Program-made: the position numbers and the translations under genes | Assembly: GCA_036897095.1 (NCBI GenBank) | Contig: JAYMSP010002694.1 | Span: 1-22,913, forward strand | DNA length: 22,913 nucleotides | Origin: Plantago elongata | Lineage: Eukaryota > Streptophyta > Magnoliopsida > Lamiales > Plantaginaceae | Reading direction: 5' to 3' | Shown here: piece after piece, positions 1 to 8,910 of the stretch | How positions within the stretch are numbered: the stretch's first letter is position 1 | Layout of the letters: each line of letters starts with the position of its first letter | Notes under the pieces: generated by a model | Told to the model about the DNA's origin: nothing | What the model saw: the letters and a program-made list of their open reading frames with translations, nothing else | Database searches by the model: none

Positions 1-580
1 ATCCTACATTACTTATTTGACTGATACTCAAGAATTACTCAATATTGAAGTCAAAATTAATATAATTTCAAAAATAAAAAATAAAATAACGGTATCATAA
101 CACTCAACTAATTCTTCATACGAATAAATGTAAACTAATTTAACACCATCATACTTCACATACACATCAATTTAAACAATTTAGCATGCTTCACATATAT
201 GAATTTACTATTAAAATGAAACAAACATTTACACATGTCAATTTAAGCAAATGTAGCTACTATACACTTCACAAATACATCAATTGCAAATCTCAAACTA
301 ACTACATACTCAAACAATTCAAAATCACAAAAATCTCCAAATTTGAAAGTAAGGGTTTCGTTAAATACCTCGATTTGAGAGAAGAAGAAGAGGCGGCGAG
401 ATGAAGAAGAGGCGGCCGGAGGTCTTCGCGGCGGCCGAAGGTCTTCGCGGCGGCGAGAAGAATAAGAGGCGAAGAAACCTACGAGAAAGAGGAGAAGAAG
501 GGCGAAGACACCGACGGGAGAGAAAGAGGAGAAATGGCTGTGGGGAGAGGAGAGAAGAAGGGGAATGAATATGTTGTAAA
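1..580. other. AT-rich stretch with purine-rich patch, no recognised gene
   Basis: The first 370 bases are AT-rich with no convincing coding signal. An open frame at 186-404 has no recognisable domain and is AT-driven. From about 378 to 565 the strand becomes strongly purine-rich and GC-richer, with repeated GAAGAAGAGG and GGCGGC blocks. Read on the minus strand this is CTTC/CCGCC-rich and resembles the pyrimidine-rich 5' leader of a plant gene, but no start codon with a followable frame was found. It ends at the palindrome at 583-614, so it may be the interior edge of a DNA transposon. Confidence 0.4.
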
Positions 581-582
581 AA

Positions 583-614
583 TTTAGCGACGGATAATTT
601 TATCCGTTGCTAAA
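583..614. repeat. Short inverted repeat, CACTA-like subterminal motif
   Basis: Two 14-base arms, TTTAGCGACGGATA (583-596) and TATCCGTTGCTAAA (601-614), are reverse complements with one mismatch and are separated by four bases. AGCGACGGA...TCCGTCGCTAAA-type palindromes are frequent near the ends of plant CACTA and related DNA transposons. That link is from memory; no full element, terminal repeat pair or target duplication is visible here. Confidence 0.5.
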
Positions 615-1393
615 TAGCATAATACGAAGTAGGTTTTGACAAACGAATCAAGACATAATAATAAGAGTAAGTATACTATAAGGTAAGATTTTCCTCTAGG
701 TTAAGAAAATCTGGTTTAATGATAAAAATCAGTTCAGACGTACGGTTATTTTTATAAACCTAACCAAGTCAGTTATAAGGAATAAATCACCTCAGAAAAA
801 TTCAAATCCTCTATTCCAACTCTCTCAAAATCTCAGCAACTAAATTTCCATGGTCGATCATCCATCTAACTCACCTCCAGTTAACATCCATCACCATCAC
901 CACCTATTTCGTCGCCGTCCAAGCTCATCCCACCGACACTGTCCATCATTATTTTTAATGGATTCGATCTTCGTTCTCAGTCTCAGTCTCCTCCTCGTTT
1001 TTTGTTAATCAATTCGATTTCGTTCTCATTTGATGTTTCTAGTATAAAAATGGCCACAAGAAGTGTCGGATTGGAAGCCGATCTGTAAGGCAGGTAGTCT
1101 TGGTCCAAGTGGATCTGAACTGTTGGATGACAATTGCGATGATAAAGAATTTGAGGATTTGTCCTACAATCAACTGTCATTCTCGCCATTAACCTTGTAT
1201 GAACTATATTTGTATACATTACTGATTTGATTAGTTTTGGTTACACTTATTGAGTAACTGATTGTGATTTGTTGAGTAACTGATAGCGATTAATTGTTAT
1301 CGTAATTACTTCAACTATTTGATGAGTGAAATATACTATCTCTATCCTTCAATTCGTTGTGGTCAATGATTTCGATGGAGTTAGTAGCTATAA
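615..1393. other. No recognised gene; possible decayed gene fragment near 850-1210
   Basis: An ATG in good context (CCATGG, 850) follows a leader-like AT/C-rich stretch and opens 52 codons to TAA at 1006-1008. The product is His/Arg/Ser-rich with a hydrophobic end and matches no family I know. A further stretch around 1078-1210 has an open plus-strand frame rich in Asp and Glu, but it could not be joined to the first by a clear intron. The opposite-strand open frame at 983-1219 is probably spurious. This may be a small host gene fragment or a transposon-captured fragment. Confidence 0.25.
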
Positions 1394-2070
1394 TTTGTTG
1401 ATTTAGTTTCAGGATAGCTATAATTCTTTATATGTTAGTGCTTATCAATCAACACTATGCCAAATTCATTAAGAACACCCTTTGCTAAAATATCGAATTA
1501 TTTCACATTCATATCATTTATTTTATTAGCTAATGTTATGATTTTAAAAATATAATTATTAACTTTTTTAGCTTGTATTGAAGGTTTATGTTAGTATTTC
1601 AAGTGTATATATTATAATTTTAATAAGTATCATTAGAGTTTTAAGCAATAAAGTTAGTATTTTTTAAATTCGTATTAAATATTTATAATTTATTTTTTCG
1701 TAGGTATTTTTTTAAACGGCTAAAGGTGACTCGAACCCCCAACCTATTGGTTAGAGGTGAAGCGTCATACCAACTGAGCTACGCCTCATTGTCGTTTTGT
1801 TATATTTTTAAAACGTGTTGTTATGAATTTAAGTATCAATGTTATGATTTTTAGCTTATGTGGCGTATTACTAATTGATTATAATTTTAAGACATATTGT
1901 TATAAGTTTAACATGCATTGTTGTGATTCTAAGTGTTTTCTAAGTGTTTTTAGCTTGTGTTAGATATTTATGTCTGTCATTATGTTAGTGCATGTGTTAT
2001 GGTTTTAAAATTTATTTTCGTAGTTTTAAGCAGCAACAATAATTTGTTCTATCTGATGAAATATACTGAT
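1394..2070. repeat. Direct duplication, copy 1
   Basis: From about 1397 (GTTGATTTAGTTT) to about 2070 this AT-rich sequence is repeated almost base for base at 2266-2912, an offset of about 869 bases. Both copies run through the same landmarks: a TATCAATCAACACTATGCC block, a tRNA-like stretch, and a TTTTAAGCA(G/T)CAACAAT end. Differences are scattered substitutions and small indels. No protein is encoded. The copies are either a segmental duplication or two insertions of an unrecognised repeat. Confidence 0.85.
1717..1787 (-). repeat. tRNA-derived, SINE-like remnant, copy 1
   Basis: On the minus strand this reads GAGGCGTAGCTCAGTTGGTA (D-arm / A-box like) and, about 35 bases later, GGGGGTTCGAGTC (T-arm / B-box like), the order and spacing of a tRNA's internal promoter. 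The 5' GAGGCGT does not pair with the 3' CTTTAGCC end, the T-stem pairs poorly and the D-stem has mismatches, so it is not a working tRNA gene. The best reading is a SINE head or tRNA pseudogene. Near-identical and diverged copies occur at 2586-2656 and 20251-20315. Confidence 0.65.
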
Positions 2071-2071
2071 C

Positions 2072-2149
2072 CTATTTACCGATTCTGTTTTCCGATCCTG
2101 TTTACTGATTCTGTTACTGATCACGTTTACTGATCCCGTATACTGCTCC
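2072..2149 (+). repeat. Short degenerate tandem repeat of about 13 bases
   Basis: About six units of the form TTACTGATC(C/T)(T/C)G(T) follow each other between the first duplication copy and the gypsy LTR fragment. Units vary by one to three bases. It has no coding sense and probably arose by slippage at the edge of the LTR fragment. Confidence 0.5.
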
Positions 2150-2262
2150 TCATGCATTGCATTGCACGAAAAATGATTTTTAAAGCAACCACACACTGTG
2201 TTTTTTTTAAAATAACTTGGAAAACCGTCGTGGTCGACTTGTTCGACAAAAGTGATAAAGCG
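2150..2262 (+). mobile_element. Fragment of the same family of Ty3/gypsy LTR as at 3596-5852
   Basis: This block aligns with 5165-5273 of the large LTR downstream, including CCGTCGTGGTCGACTTGTTC and GCAACCACACACTGT, with only small indels. Only about 110 bases of the LTR are present and no LTR termini are visible, so it is a relic, not a solo LTR. It sits exactly between the two copies of the 869-bp duplication. Confidence 0.8.
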
Positions 2263-2912
2263 TTTGTTGATTTAGTTTTAGGATAGCTATAATTCATTTT
2301 ATGTTAGTGCTTATCAATCAACACTATGCCAAATTCATTAAGAACACTCTTTGCTAAAATATCGAATTATTTCACATTCATATCAGTTATTTTATTAGCT
2401 AATGTTATAGTTTTAAAAGCATAATTATTAACTTTTTTAGCTTGTATTGAATGTTTATATTAGTATTTCAAGTGTATATATTATAGTTTTAAGAAGTATC
2501 ATTAGAGTTTTAAGTAATAAAGTTAGTGTTTTTTAAATTCGTATTAAATATTTATGATTTATTTTTACGTAGATATTTTTTTAAACGGCTAAAGGTGACT
2601 CGAACCCTCGACCTATTGGTTGGAGGTGAAGCGTCTTACCAACTGAGCTACGCCTCATTGTCGTTTTGTTATATCTTTAAAACGTGTTGTTATGAATATG
2701 TTACGATTTTTAGCTTATGTGGCGTATTACTAATTGATTATAGTTTTAAGAGATATTGTTATAAGTTTAACATGCATTGTTATGATTCTAAGTGTTTTTA
2801 GCTTATGTTAGATATTTATGTCTGTCATTATGTTAGTGTATGTGTTATGGTTTTAAATTTTATTTTCGTAGTTTTAAGCATCAACAATTATTTGTTCCAT
2901 TTGATAAAATAT
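2263..2912. repeat. Direct duplication, copy 2
   Basis: Second copy of the AT-rich unit described at 1394-2070. It starts right after the gypsy LTR fragment at about 2266 and carries the same internal landmarks in the same order. It lacks a few short segments of copy 1, for example one of the TAAGTGTTTTC units near 1930. The open frame at 2526-2801 runs across the tRNA-like stretch and is not a gene. Confidence 0.85.
2586..2656 (-). repeat. tRNA-derived, SINE-like remnant, copy 2
   Basis: Near-identical to the tRNA-like stretch at 1717-1787 (a handful of substitutions), with A-box-like GTAGCTCAGTTGG and B-box-like GGTTCGAGTCACC on the minus strand. It has the same missing acceptor-stem pairing, so it is not a functional tRNA. 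Confidence 0.65.
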
Positions 2913-3282
2913 ATATGATTTGATTATTCACAAATATTTTTCTTTACAATTTTAAGAGGCATTATTCTAATTTTACAAGGCAATACTATGGCTTTAAATA
3001 TTGATGTTACTATATTTAGTGTGCATTGTATATTCTCTTTTTATGTTATTATTTTAAGAGGCATTGTTCTGTTTTTAATAGACATTGATATGACTTTAAG
3101 AATCAATTCTACTATTTTTAATTTGTTTTGAATGTTCTTTTTTTGTTTTAATGAGAGTTGTTATGCTTTTAATCTAGTTATGAGATCAAGTCTTGTTTTA
3201 TGTGTGTTAAAATACAAATGGTAAAAATACATAAACCTAGACATAATTTGACTTTAGAGAATTGTACTTGTGTACTATTTTC
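2913..3282. repeat. AT-rich, degenerate short repeats, no gene
   Basis: No coding signal. The stretch contains recurring variants of TTTTAAG followed by a few bases and CATTGTT or CATTGAT, spaced roughly 30-40 bases, for example near 2950, 3052 and 3070. The same degenerate motif also recurs inside both duplication copies (near 1806, 1886, 1905). The motif may be the ancestral monomer of a worn-out tandem repeat. Confidence 0.4.
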
Positions 3283-3595
3283 ATCCCCCTCACGAAAGTG
3301 TTATTACACCTTTCTGAGTTCCCGTCTCAGAGACCAAATATACACTTCCATAGTATCTAAATACCCGTTTCAGAAACTTAGAGTTATTTGTACCATAATG
3401 CTATAGAGTATCTGGATACCCATTCCAGAAACTTAGCAACTCTCTGTAACATGGGTTGTTCTCATAAACCTTAGCTTCTTTTTAGTTCTTGGGTAGCTCA
3501 ATCAATTCAAGATTATGCCTCAAATTCAAGAATCTGCTTTCTTACAATGGCTTAGTGAAGATATCTGCAAGTTGGTCTTTAGTGCCAACCTTGAG
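3283..3595 (-). pseudogene. Ty1/copia retrotransposon 3' end: RNase H C-terminus and downstream region
   Basis: Read on the minus strand from 3595, the frame gives KDQLADIFTKPL, the hallmark ending of the copia RNase H domain. A stop (TAA) follows immediately, then ESRFLNLRHNLELIELPKN and a terminal stop at 3482-3484. The usual copia sequence reads straight through this point, so the first stop is a nonsense change. Downstream is a 50-odd-base tandem duplication and a purine-rich GTGAGGGGGA (complement of 3283-3292) that could be the polypurine tract. The rest of pol is missing because a gypsy LTR begins at 3596. Confidence 0.75.
3349..3457 (-). repeat. Two-unit tandem duplication in copia 3' region
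   Basis: TAGTATCTAAATACCCGTTT(C)AGAAACTTAGAG (3351 onward) is repeated in diverged form as GAGTATCTGGATACCCATTCCAGAAACTTAGCA (3407 onward), a period of about 57 bases. It lies between the RNase H end and the putative polypurine tract of the copia relic. Confidence 0.6.
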
Positions 3596-5852
3596 TGTAA
3601 GAACCTCGAATTTCAGTAAGCGATTAATCCGATATGATTATTATTATTGCGAACTGACACCTGACCCCTGACTCGACGCGTGTGAGTATCTTGATTGTTA
3701 ATCACGGATCGAATTCGAATGTTGGTGGCCAGTCTGTATCCGCCAGTTTATTACGAATAGCGTTAAATTATTATTTGATATAAGATTAATAAAATAATAA
3801 AAAAATAAAAAAAAAATTTTAAATTATTCTTGATTCTAGTTCAGTTCGCATCCAACATCGTCCCGGATATCGAATTCATATTTTTTGGAATTTATTTATG
3901 AGCCGTTTGGAGTCCAGAAGAAACAAGGTTTATATATTGGCAAAATACCAATTGTACCCTTAACATTGCTTTCTTCTTTCTTTCCCCTTCCAATTCAATT
4001 CATTCGCCAGTCCGCCATTTTCCCATCTTGTTCTTCAATTAAATTCTTCCCGCCGCCTTCTTAGAGAAGCTACCGCCCAAGCCGCCGCACAAAATGACGG
4101 AATTACCCCTCGTCGCAACGAAATCACAATACTCATGACAGCCTATTTGCCACATTACAATTGCTTTCTTAAACTTGTTTTACACTGACTGTACCCTCCA
4201 AAGCTTGAACTGGTATGTTACCACCTTAGCTGATCATTGTTGTTAAAAACATTGTGAAACTTTCTTCCTTCACATAGCGAAAGAGATTTTTTTTTCTCCA
4301 TGGTTACTTTTCTAGATTACGCTATTGATAACTTGCAGAAATATTGATACTCCTATGTGACAATGTATGGTTAAGGTGGCTAGTTGCGAAAAAGTGCATA
4401 AATTAGGTAGTGCCATTGTACTAATGTTCATTTGGAAAAAAAAAGGTGTACAGACTACAGAGCTTCAAAGTTCATAGTAACTTGAGCTTCCCTGCTACTT
4501 GATACATTAAATCCAACCCCGCTTAAAGGTAGATCAGTTAATATCCATTCACAAGTTGAGTGTATTATGTGAACTGGTATTTTGATTGAGTAGTCGGCCT
4601 GTTACTTGGTGTCTAATTGATCTACTCGCGCGTAGTATCTTTAGGTTCTGAATTAAGTCCAACTTGAGCATGAAACCTGATATTGTGTCGATTTGCGTGT
4701 GTTTCGTAGCATCATATGATTTTTTTTGTGCTTAAGCGTCGTTGTCGTTTAACTGCTACTACTTGTTATGATTATTTGAGGGATTTTACAAGAGTCTTAC
4801 AATTATTCTTGTGTAAAATTAAATAGTATTGTCTGTTTATCAGGATTACGAAGTTGCGTAGCGTACCAGTTCATTCAATGTGAGCGATTTCAGGCTTTCG
4901 GCATCCGGCCCTGGGAAAGTTGTTACCTTTCTTCGCCTTTAATTCCAGTATCTGTTCCTATTTACTTGACTGCTTACCTAACACTTACTTCGACTAGCGA
5001 CGACCTTCCGACTGACCCCGACACGAAGACTAATTACGAATACTGACTATATTATTGTTATTGAATCTTTTGAACTGTATTATGATTGTAGCGTGATTAT
5101 GACCTGATGCTATTCTATTTCAGTTATCCCTTGATATTACATCTTGATTATGTCTTGCTGATCCACATGAATTGCATTGCATGAAAAATGATTTTTGTAA
5201 AGCAACCACACACTGTTTTAGAAAAACTTGGAAAACCGTCGTGGTCGACTTGTTCGACAAAATTTATAAAGCGGTCTGCAGCGCTATCTTTTCCGGCTCC
5301 TACGTTCATGTTCGGACTATTCAAACGGTCCTATTTATGAGTTGTGATGGGTCGTGACTGTCATGAAAGCAACTCCGTCGCGGTCACGCCACTACTTGTT
5401 TATCTAACCCATACCTAATCCGTTCGGTCCAGCCCAAGACAGTTACTGTTTCAGTACTGTAAATCTAGCACCTTTCATGTGCTATGATCGTGAGTGCGTG
5501 TTTTCGGTTTCCCCATTTTTAAAAGTGTCTGATCAGCGTGTTGTGGTAGTTTGCTATCTGGTTGCATACATGCATTTTTATACCTGCTTGATTATCCTCA
5601 CTAAGTCGGTTGGACTTACGCTCTTCCTGTTTCAACTTTGATTTCCCAGGTTTAGAGCACGAAGTGAGGTCGGGTAGACAAACAAACTGACACTAGGCCT
5701 TGTTATTCTGCTGCTGATCTTGTAGACGTGTAATAACTGTTGATTTATAAATTAAATTTGGGGTAGGTAATAATTATTACTTTGATATCTATGTATTTGG
5801 AAGTTCGGCATAATCCTTGGCGTCCGGACCTCGATCTGGTCGGGCCGCTACA
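3596..5852 (+). mobile_element. 5' LTR of a Ty3/gypsy chromovirus-like element (Tekay/Del type)
   Basis: The LTR starts TGTAAGAACCTCGAA at 3596, directly against interrupted copia coding sequence, and ends GGTCGGGCCGCTACA at 5852, three bases before a perfect initiator-Met primer site. The ends TGTA...TACA are inverted. About 2.26 kb is within the large size range of Tekay/Del LTRs, and the subterminal GGTCGGGCCGCTACA and the CAGGCTTTCGGCATCCGGCC stretch near 4890 are typical of that group as I remember it. A TATA-like TTTATATATT lies at about 3929-3938. The five bases before the LTR are TTGAG; the matching duplication would be beyond the missing 3' LTR. The open frames inside (5172-5357 and others) are not genes. 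Confidence 0.75.
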
Positions 5853-5855
5853 GAG

Positions 5856-5867
5856 TGGTATCAGAGC
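5856..5867 (+). promoter_or_regulatory. Primer binding site, initiator-Met tRNA
   Basis: TGGTATCAGAGC is the exact complement of the 3' end of plant initiator methionine tRNA and marks where minus-strand DNA synthesis starts. It lies three bases after the LTR end and fixes both the LTR boundary and plus-strand orientation of this element. Confidence 0.92.
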
Positions 5868-5988
5868 CCGGTTTGGACCAATAGGACTGTGACGCACTTT
5901 CAAATACCAACTCCTATACTATTTTCAAAAATGAGGGAGAGACACATAAATATGCACTATTATTATCTATATTTACTGACTTCGACAG

Positions 5989-6504
5989 ATGGACGGAGAT
6001 GGAAGCTGAGACTTCGAGAATGAAAATAATTTCGTACAATTATGGGTAGATGAACCCCATGCCGGAAGGATCCTCACCCGGCAAGTAACAGAACGTTTGG
6101 AGGCCGAACGAAGGGCCCGAGCTCGCAGTCATGATCGTCTTCGTGCCGTGGAACATAGGATGAATTCAATCCGGAACGAGGTGGAGCATGTGCGGACCGA
6201 GTTATCCCACATTGAGCATTTGTTTGATGATCCGCCACCACCACCCCCAGTGATAGCACCGCTCCCACATCCGGCTCCATCTGCAATTGTTGGTGGAGGA
6301 ATGCATGTTGCCGGACTAAGTGGCACGACTGTCGGTTCTCGCAGTTACCGGATGACGGCCCGAAAGTCCGCGTACCCGTACCACTATCCGTCCCATCGCC
6401 CCCTGGCTCCGCTCGATACATCTTTCGAGGAGGAAGAACCGTTTGAGGACCCGAGGTCGGACGGATATATCTCGGACGAGGAAGAGTCGACTTGTCGTCG
6501 GTAG
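5989..6504 (+). pseudogene. Extra leader ORF of the gypsy element, upstream of gag
   Basis: A frame opens at ATG 5989, is broken by one TGA at 6007-6009 and then runs uninterrupted to TAG 6502-6504, about 172 codons. The N-terminal half is charged and helical with heptad-like Arg/Glu/His spacing (RLRAVEHRMNSIRNEVEHVR), suggesting a coiled coil. It is followed by a run of six prolines (PPPPPP), a Gly/Ser linker and an acidic tail (FEEEEPFEDPRSDGYISDEE). It lies between the primer site and gag, where such leader ORFs occur in some plant gypsy elements. Composition suggests real coding constraint, but no catalytic motif or known domain is visible. The single TGA would be a CGA with one transition. 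Confidence 0.55.
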
Positions 6505-6702
6505 AGGGGAAATAAGGTTTGGAAGGCCCTGTGTGTATCGGTAGTCTTAGTTTTACTCTAGGACTATGTATGTTAGAAATGTTGTTTGCTTGACTGTTAA
6601 TTGCGAATATACTGGTCAACTCGACCAGAAATCTTGTAACATTTGTAATAAGGAAGATGTTTTAGGTATTAATTGTGATTTTAATTTACTTACTACAGCA
6701 CG

Positions 6703-7428
6703 ATGGCTAACCGAACCCCCTTAGTTCAAGAAAGTAGTAACCCGCAATCACCCCCTCAAGTTGAATCACCGCTTGTAGAAGAGCCTCCTAGAGTCGAACC
6801 ATCTTCTTTTCCTCAGATTCCGGAAATGGCAGCCTTTTGGAAACAAATGACACTGCAACTAAAAGGATTCCAATCTACTGAAGGACAGTCATCGGTTTCA
6901 GAAGATGACCGTCTAATGCAACGGTTCCTGAGTTACGAACCTCCCACTTTCTATGGAGAGGCTGATGATGTTAAGGCTGAACATTTTGTCAAAGGGATGG
7001 AGAAATTTTTTGCAGTTTTACTCTATACCGACGAACAACGAGTTCGGTATGCGTCGTACAAGTTGATAGGAGCTGCCCAAGACTGGTGGGATTTGATCAG
7101 TCAAACTTGGGAAAAAAGAGGAGTTGACTGGACGTGGAGTTTGTTTGTGCAAGAGTTACCAAGAAGTTTATACCCAAGGTTATCAGGCAAGAACGGGAAA
7201 AGGCATTCTTGAGCCTGACGCAAGGAAATTGATCTGTAGCAGTGTACGAGGCAGAATTTTCGTGACTGCTAAAGTATGTGCCTTATGTGATGGATGACGA
7301 GGAAAGAAAAATCACGCAGTTCATCGATGGACTGAAAACTGAGATAGGCTGGATAATGCTAGGAAAAGATTATCCAGATTATGAAACAGCAGTAGAAAAA
7401 GCTATGGTTATTGAGTCTGGCGCTAAGA
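6703..7428 (+). pseudogene. gag: gag of the gypsy element, frameshifted and truncated
   Basis: ATG 6703 opens a Gag with a Pro/Ser/Glu-rich start (about residues 1-45). The Retrotrans_gag core follows: PPTFYGEAD, AEHFVKGMEKFF, TDEQRVRYASYKL and AAQDWWD, the Trp-containing core typical of chromovirus capsid. Near residue 155 a one-base loss shifts the frame, giving a false stop at 7210-7212. The correct frame resumes as IRQEREKAFLSLTQG, has another small shift near 7230 and a TGA near 7262, and continues through YVMDDEERKITQFIDGLKTE to AMVIESGAK. At 7429 it is cut by a copia LTR. The zinc knuckle and all of pol are absent, and the 3' LTR is not in the window. Confidence 0.85.
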
Positions 7429-8027
7429 TGTCCGAATACGTCTTTTAAACTTTCCAAATAATCTCAAGCGTTGGATTAAAAGTAGTGGGCGGTTAGATCG
7501 TGGGCAAGATCTTCAAGACGGTTGGATTTCCAAAATTATCCCCCTCTATATATAGGGTCGCCATCATTGTAATTTCTAACGTTATTCTAGAGAGTCGATT
7601 TGTGCAAGCTTGATCATCCAAAGAAAACTGCCTATTACATGTGCCTTTCTGAAAGCTAGCATGCTCCTTGACTCAATGATATCATATCTTCAGAGTGGTG
7701 TATCGTGCCAAATGCACTATACAATATGCTTTCTGATCATAGTATATCTGAGGAGACTAATCCTTTGTGTCTTCATCAAACTTGCGCAATCTTTAGTCTT
7801 CAAATCTTCGATTGAACTCCATTGCTAGGATCCTTTTTCATGGCCTTCTCAAAATATAAAATTACATACAGAGACCTAACAATCCTATTACAAGTTTAAC
7901 TAGAATAACATACTAAGTGATTTCCTCTGTTACAATGTTCAAGTGAACTAAGAGTACTAGTCACCTTTCTGTACTTAAGATAAGTTACATGGTGATTGAT
8001 CATAAATACTAATAGATATTCCTAACA
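7429..8027 (-). mobile_element. 3' LTR of a Ty1/copia element
   Basis: On the minus strand the LTR begins TGTTAGGAATATC at 8027 and ends CGTATTCGGACA at 7429, 599 bases with TG...CA ends. It directly follows a polypurine tract. A TATA-like CCCTATATATAGAGG lies at about 7544-7558. It interrupts the gag frame of the neighbouring gypsy element after GCGCTAAGA, so it inserted later. The last 211 bases (7429-7639) are repeated at 8700-8910 with about ten differences by my count. The small plus-strand open frame at 7610-7828 is not a gene. Confidence 0.65.
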
Positions 8028-8045
8028 AATTCCCCCATTTTTGAT
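8028..8045 (-). promoter_or_regulatory. Polypurine tract of the copia element
   Basis: The minus strand reads AAAAATGGGGGAATT immediately before TGTTAGG. This is the standard copia arrangement for priming plus-strand DNA synthesis, and it sets the LTR start. Confidence 0.7.
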
Positions 8046-8699
8046 CAGTCAACCATGACAATCTCAAAGTCCTTTTATAAACATGGAAGTGAAAACAATT
8101 CACCACTTAATCATTTCAAATCATATTCAATCAGATAAATTAAGTGCATAAAGTAAACGTCAACAAAATCACAAGAAGTGATCTTTGTTGACAAGTTATC
8201 TTCTTATATATGATTTCTGAGAGTATGATCTACAGAAAGAACATTACAGAACATAAGATAACTTTTACAAGATGTATTATAAAGAAATACAATCAGCAGA
8301 ATTACAAATTACTAAGTAAATTAGGATAACATGAGAGTCCAAGCTCCAAGTAAACATCCTAATGAACTAGTCTTCAAGCCTACCAAAAAATAAATAAATA
8401 ATAACTTAGGTTCAGAAACCTTAAGTTCTTCAACATCTTCATCTTCATCATGTACTTTGGGTCAATGAGGATCAACCTTCCTGCAGTCTCCAGCATAATC
8501 ATACATCGAATTCTGTCCCGTCTGAGACCCGAGCTTTCATTATCTCGAGCCAAATAGGTGACAACATCCGAAGTGAATACGTTTGATGAATGATAAAAAA
8601 TTCACCAAGTCTCAATCGATAAGCTTGGTATATCCAAGGTAACTTATATCCGAAGGTACAATGCATGCTATGGATACCAAACGTCGTTAAATATGTCGA
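8046..8699 (-). mobile_element. Internal remnant of the copia element, no coding domain recognised
   Basis: About 650 bases between the two LTR pieces. No gag, integrase, reverse transcriptase or RNase H motif was found in any frame, so nearly all of the internal region has been deleted, or the element was non-autonomous. A minus-strand stretch around 8410-8510 gives an acidic reading (HDEDEDVEELKVSEPK) interrupted by stops. On the minus strand TGGTATCCATAGC (8667-8679) resembles a damaged initiator-Met primer site but lies 20 bases from the LTR end, farther than usual. Confidence 0.5.
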
Positions 8700-8910
8700 T
8701 GTCCGAATACGTCTTTTAAACTTTCCAAATAATCTCAAGCGTTGGATTAAAAGTAGTGGTCGGTTAGATTGTGGGCACGATCTTCAAGACGATTGGATCT
8801 CCCAAATTATCCCCCTCTATATATAGGGTCGCCGTCATTGTAATTTCTAACGTTATTCTAGAGAGTCGATTTGTGCAAGCTTGATCATCCGAAGCAAACT
8901 GCCTATTACA
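8700..8910 (-). mobile_element. Truncated 5' LTR of the copia element
   Basis: These 211 bases match 7429-7639, about 95% identical by eye, including the TATA-like CCTCTATATATAGGG and the GTCGATTTGTGCAAGCTTGATC block. At 8910 the similarity stops abruptly, so about 390 bases of U3 are missing and the sequence passes into the flank of the large Tat element. Since the repeat happens to start TG and end CA, an alternative is that it is a complete 211-bp LTR of a small element spanning 7429-8910. No primer site or polypurine tract adjoins it in that reading, which makes it less likely. Confidence 0.6.

Noticed and set aside
983..1219. 78-codon minus-strand ORF
   Set aside because: No family resemblance and no promoter or splice context; likely chance.
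1717..1787. Functional tRNA gene
   Set aside because: A- and B-box-like sequences are present, but acceptor ends do not pair and stems carry mismatches; the repeat copies show the same defects.
6074..6619. 181-codon minus-strand open frame
   Set aside because: It is the reverse of the leader ORF at 5989-6504 and the following leader; composition and position favour the plus strand.
7429..8910. Separate small LTR element with 211-base LTRs
   Set aside because: The repeats have TG...CA ends, but no primer site or polypurine tract adjoins them and the flanks TAAGA/TCTGA do not match; a truncated copia element with its tract at 8028 explains more.
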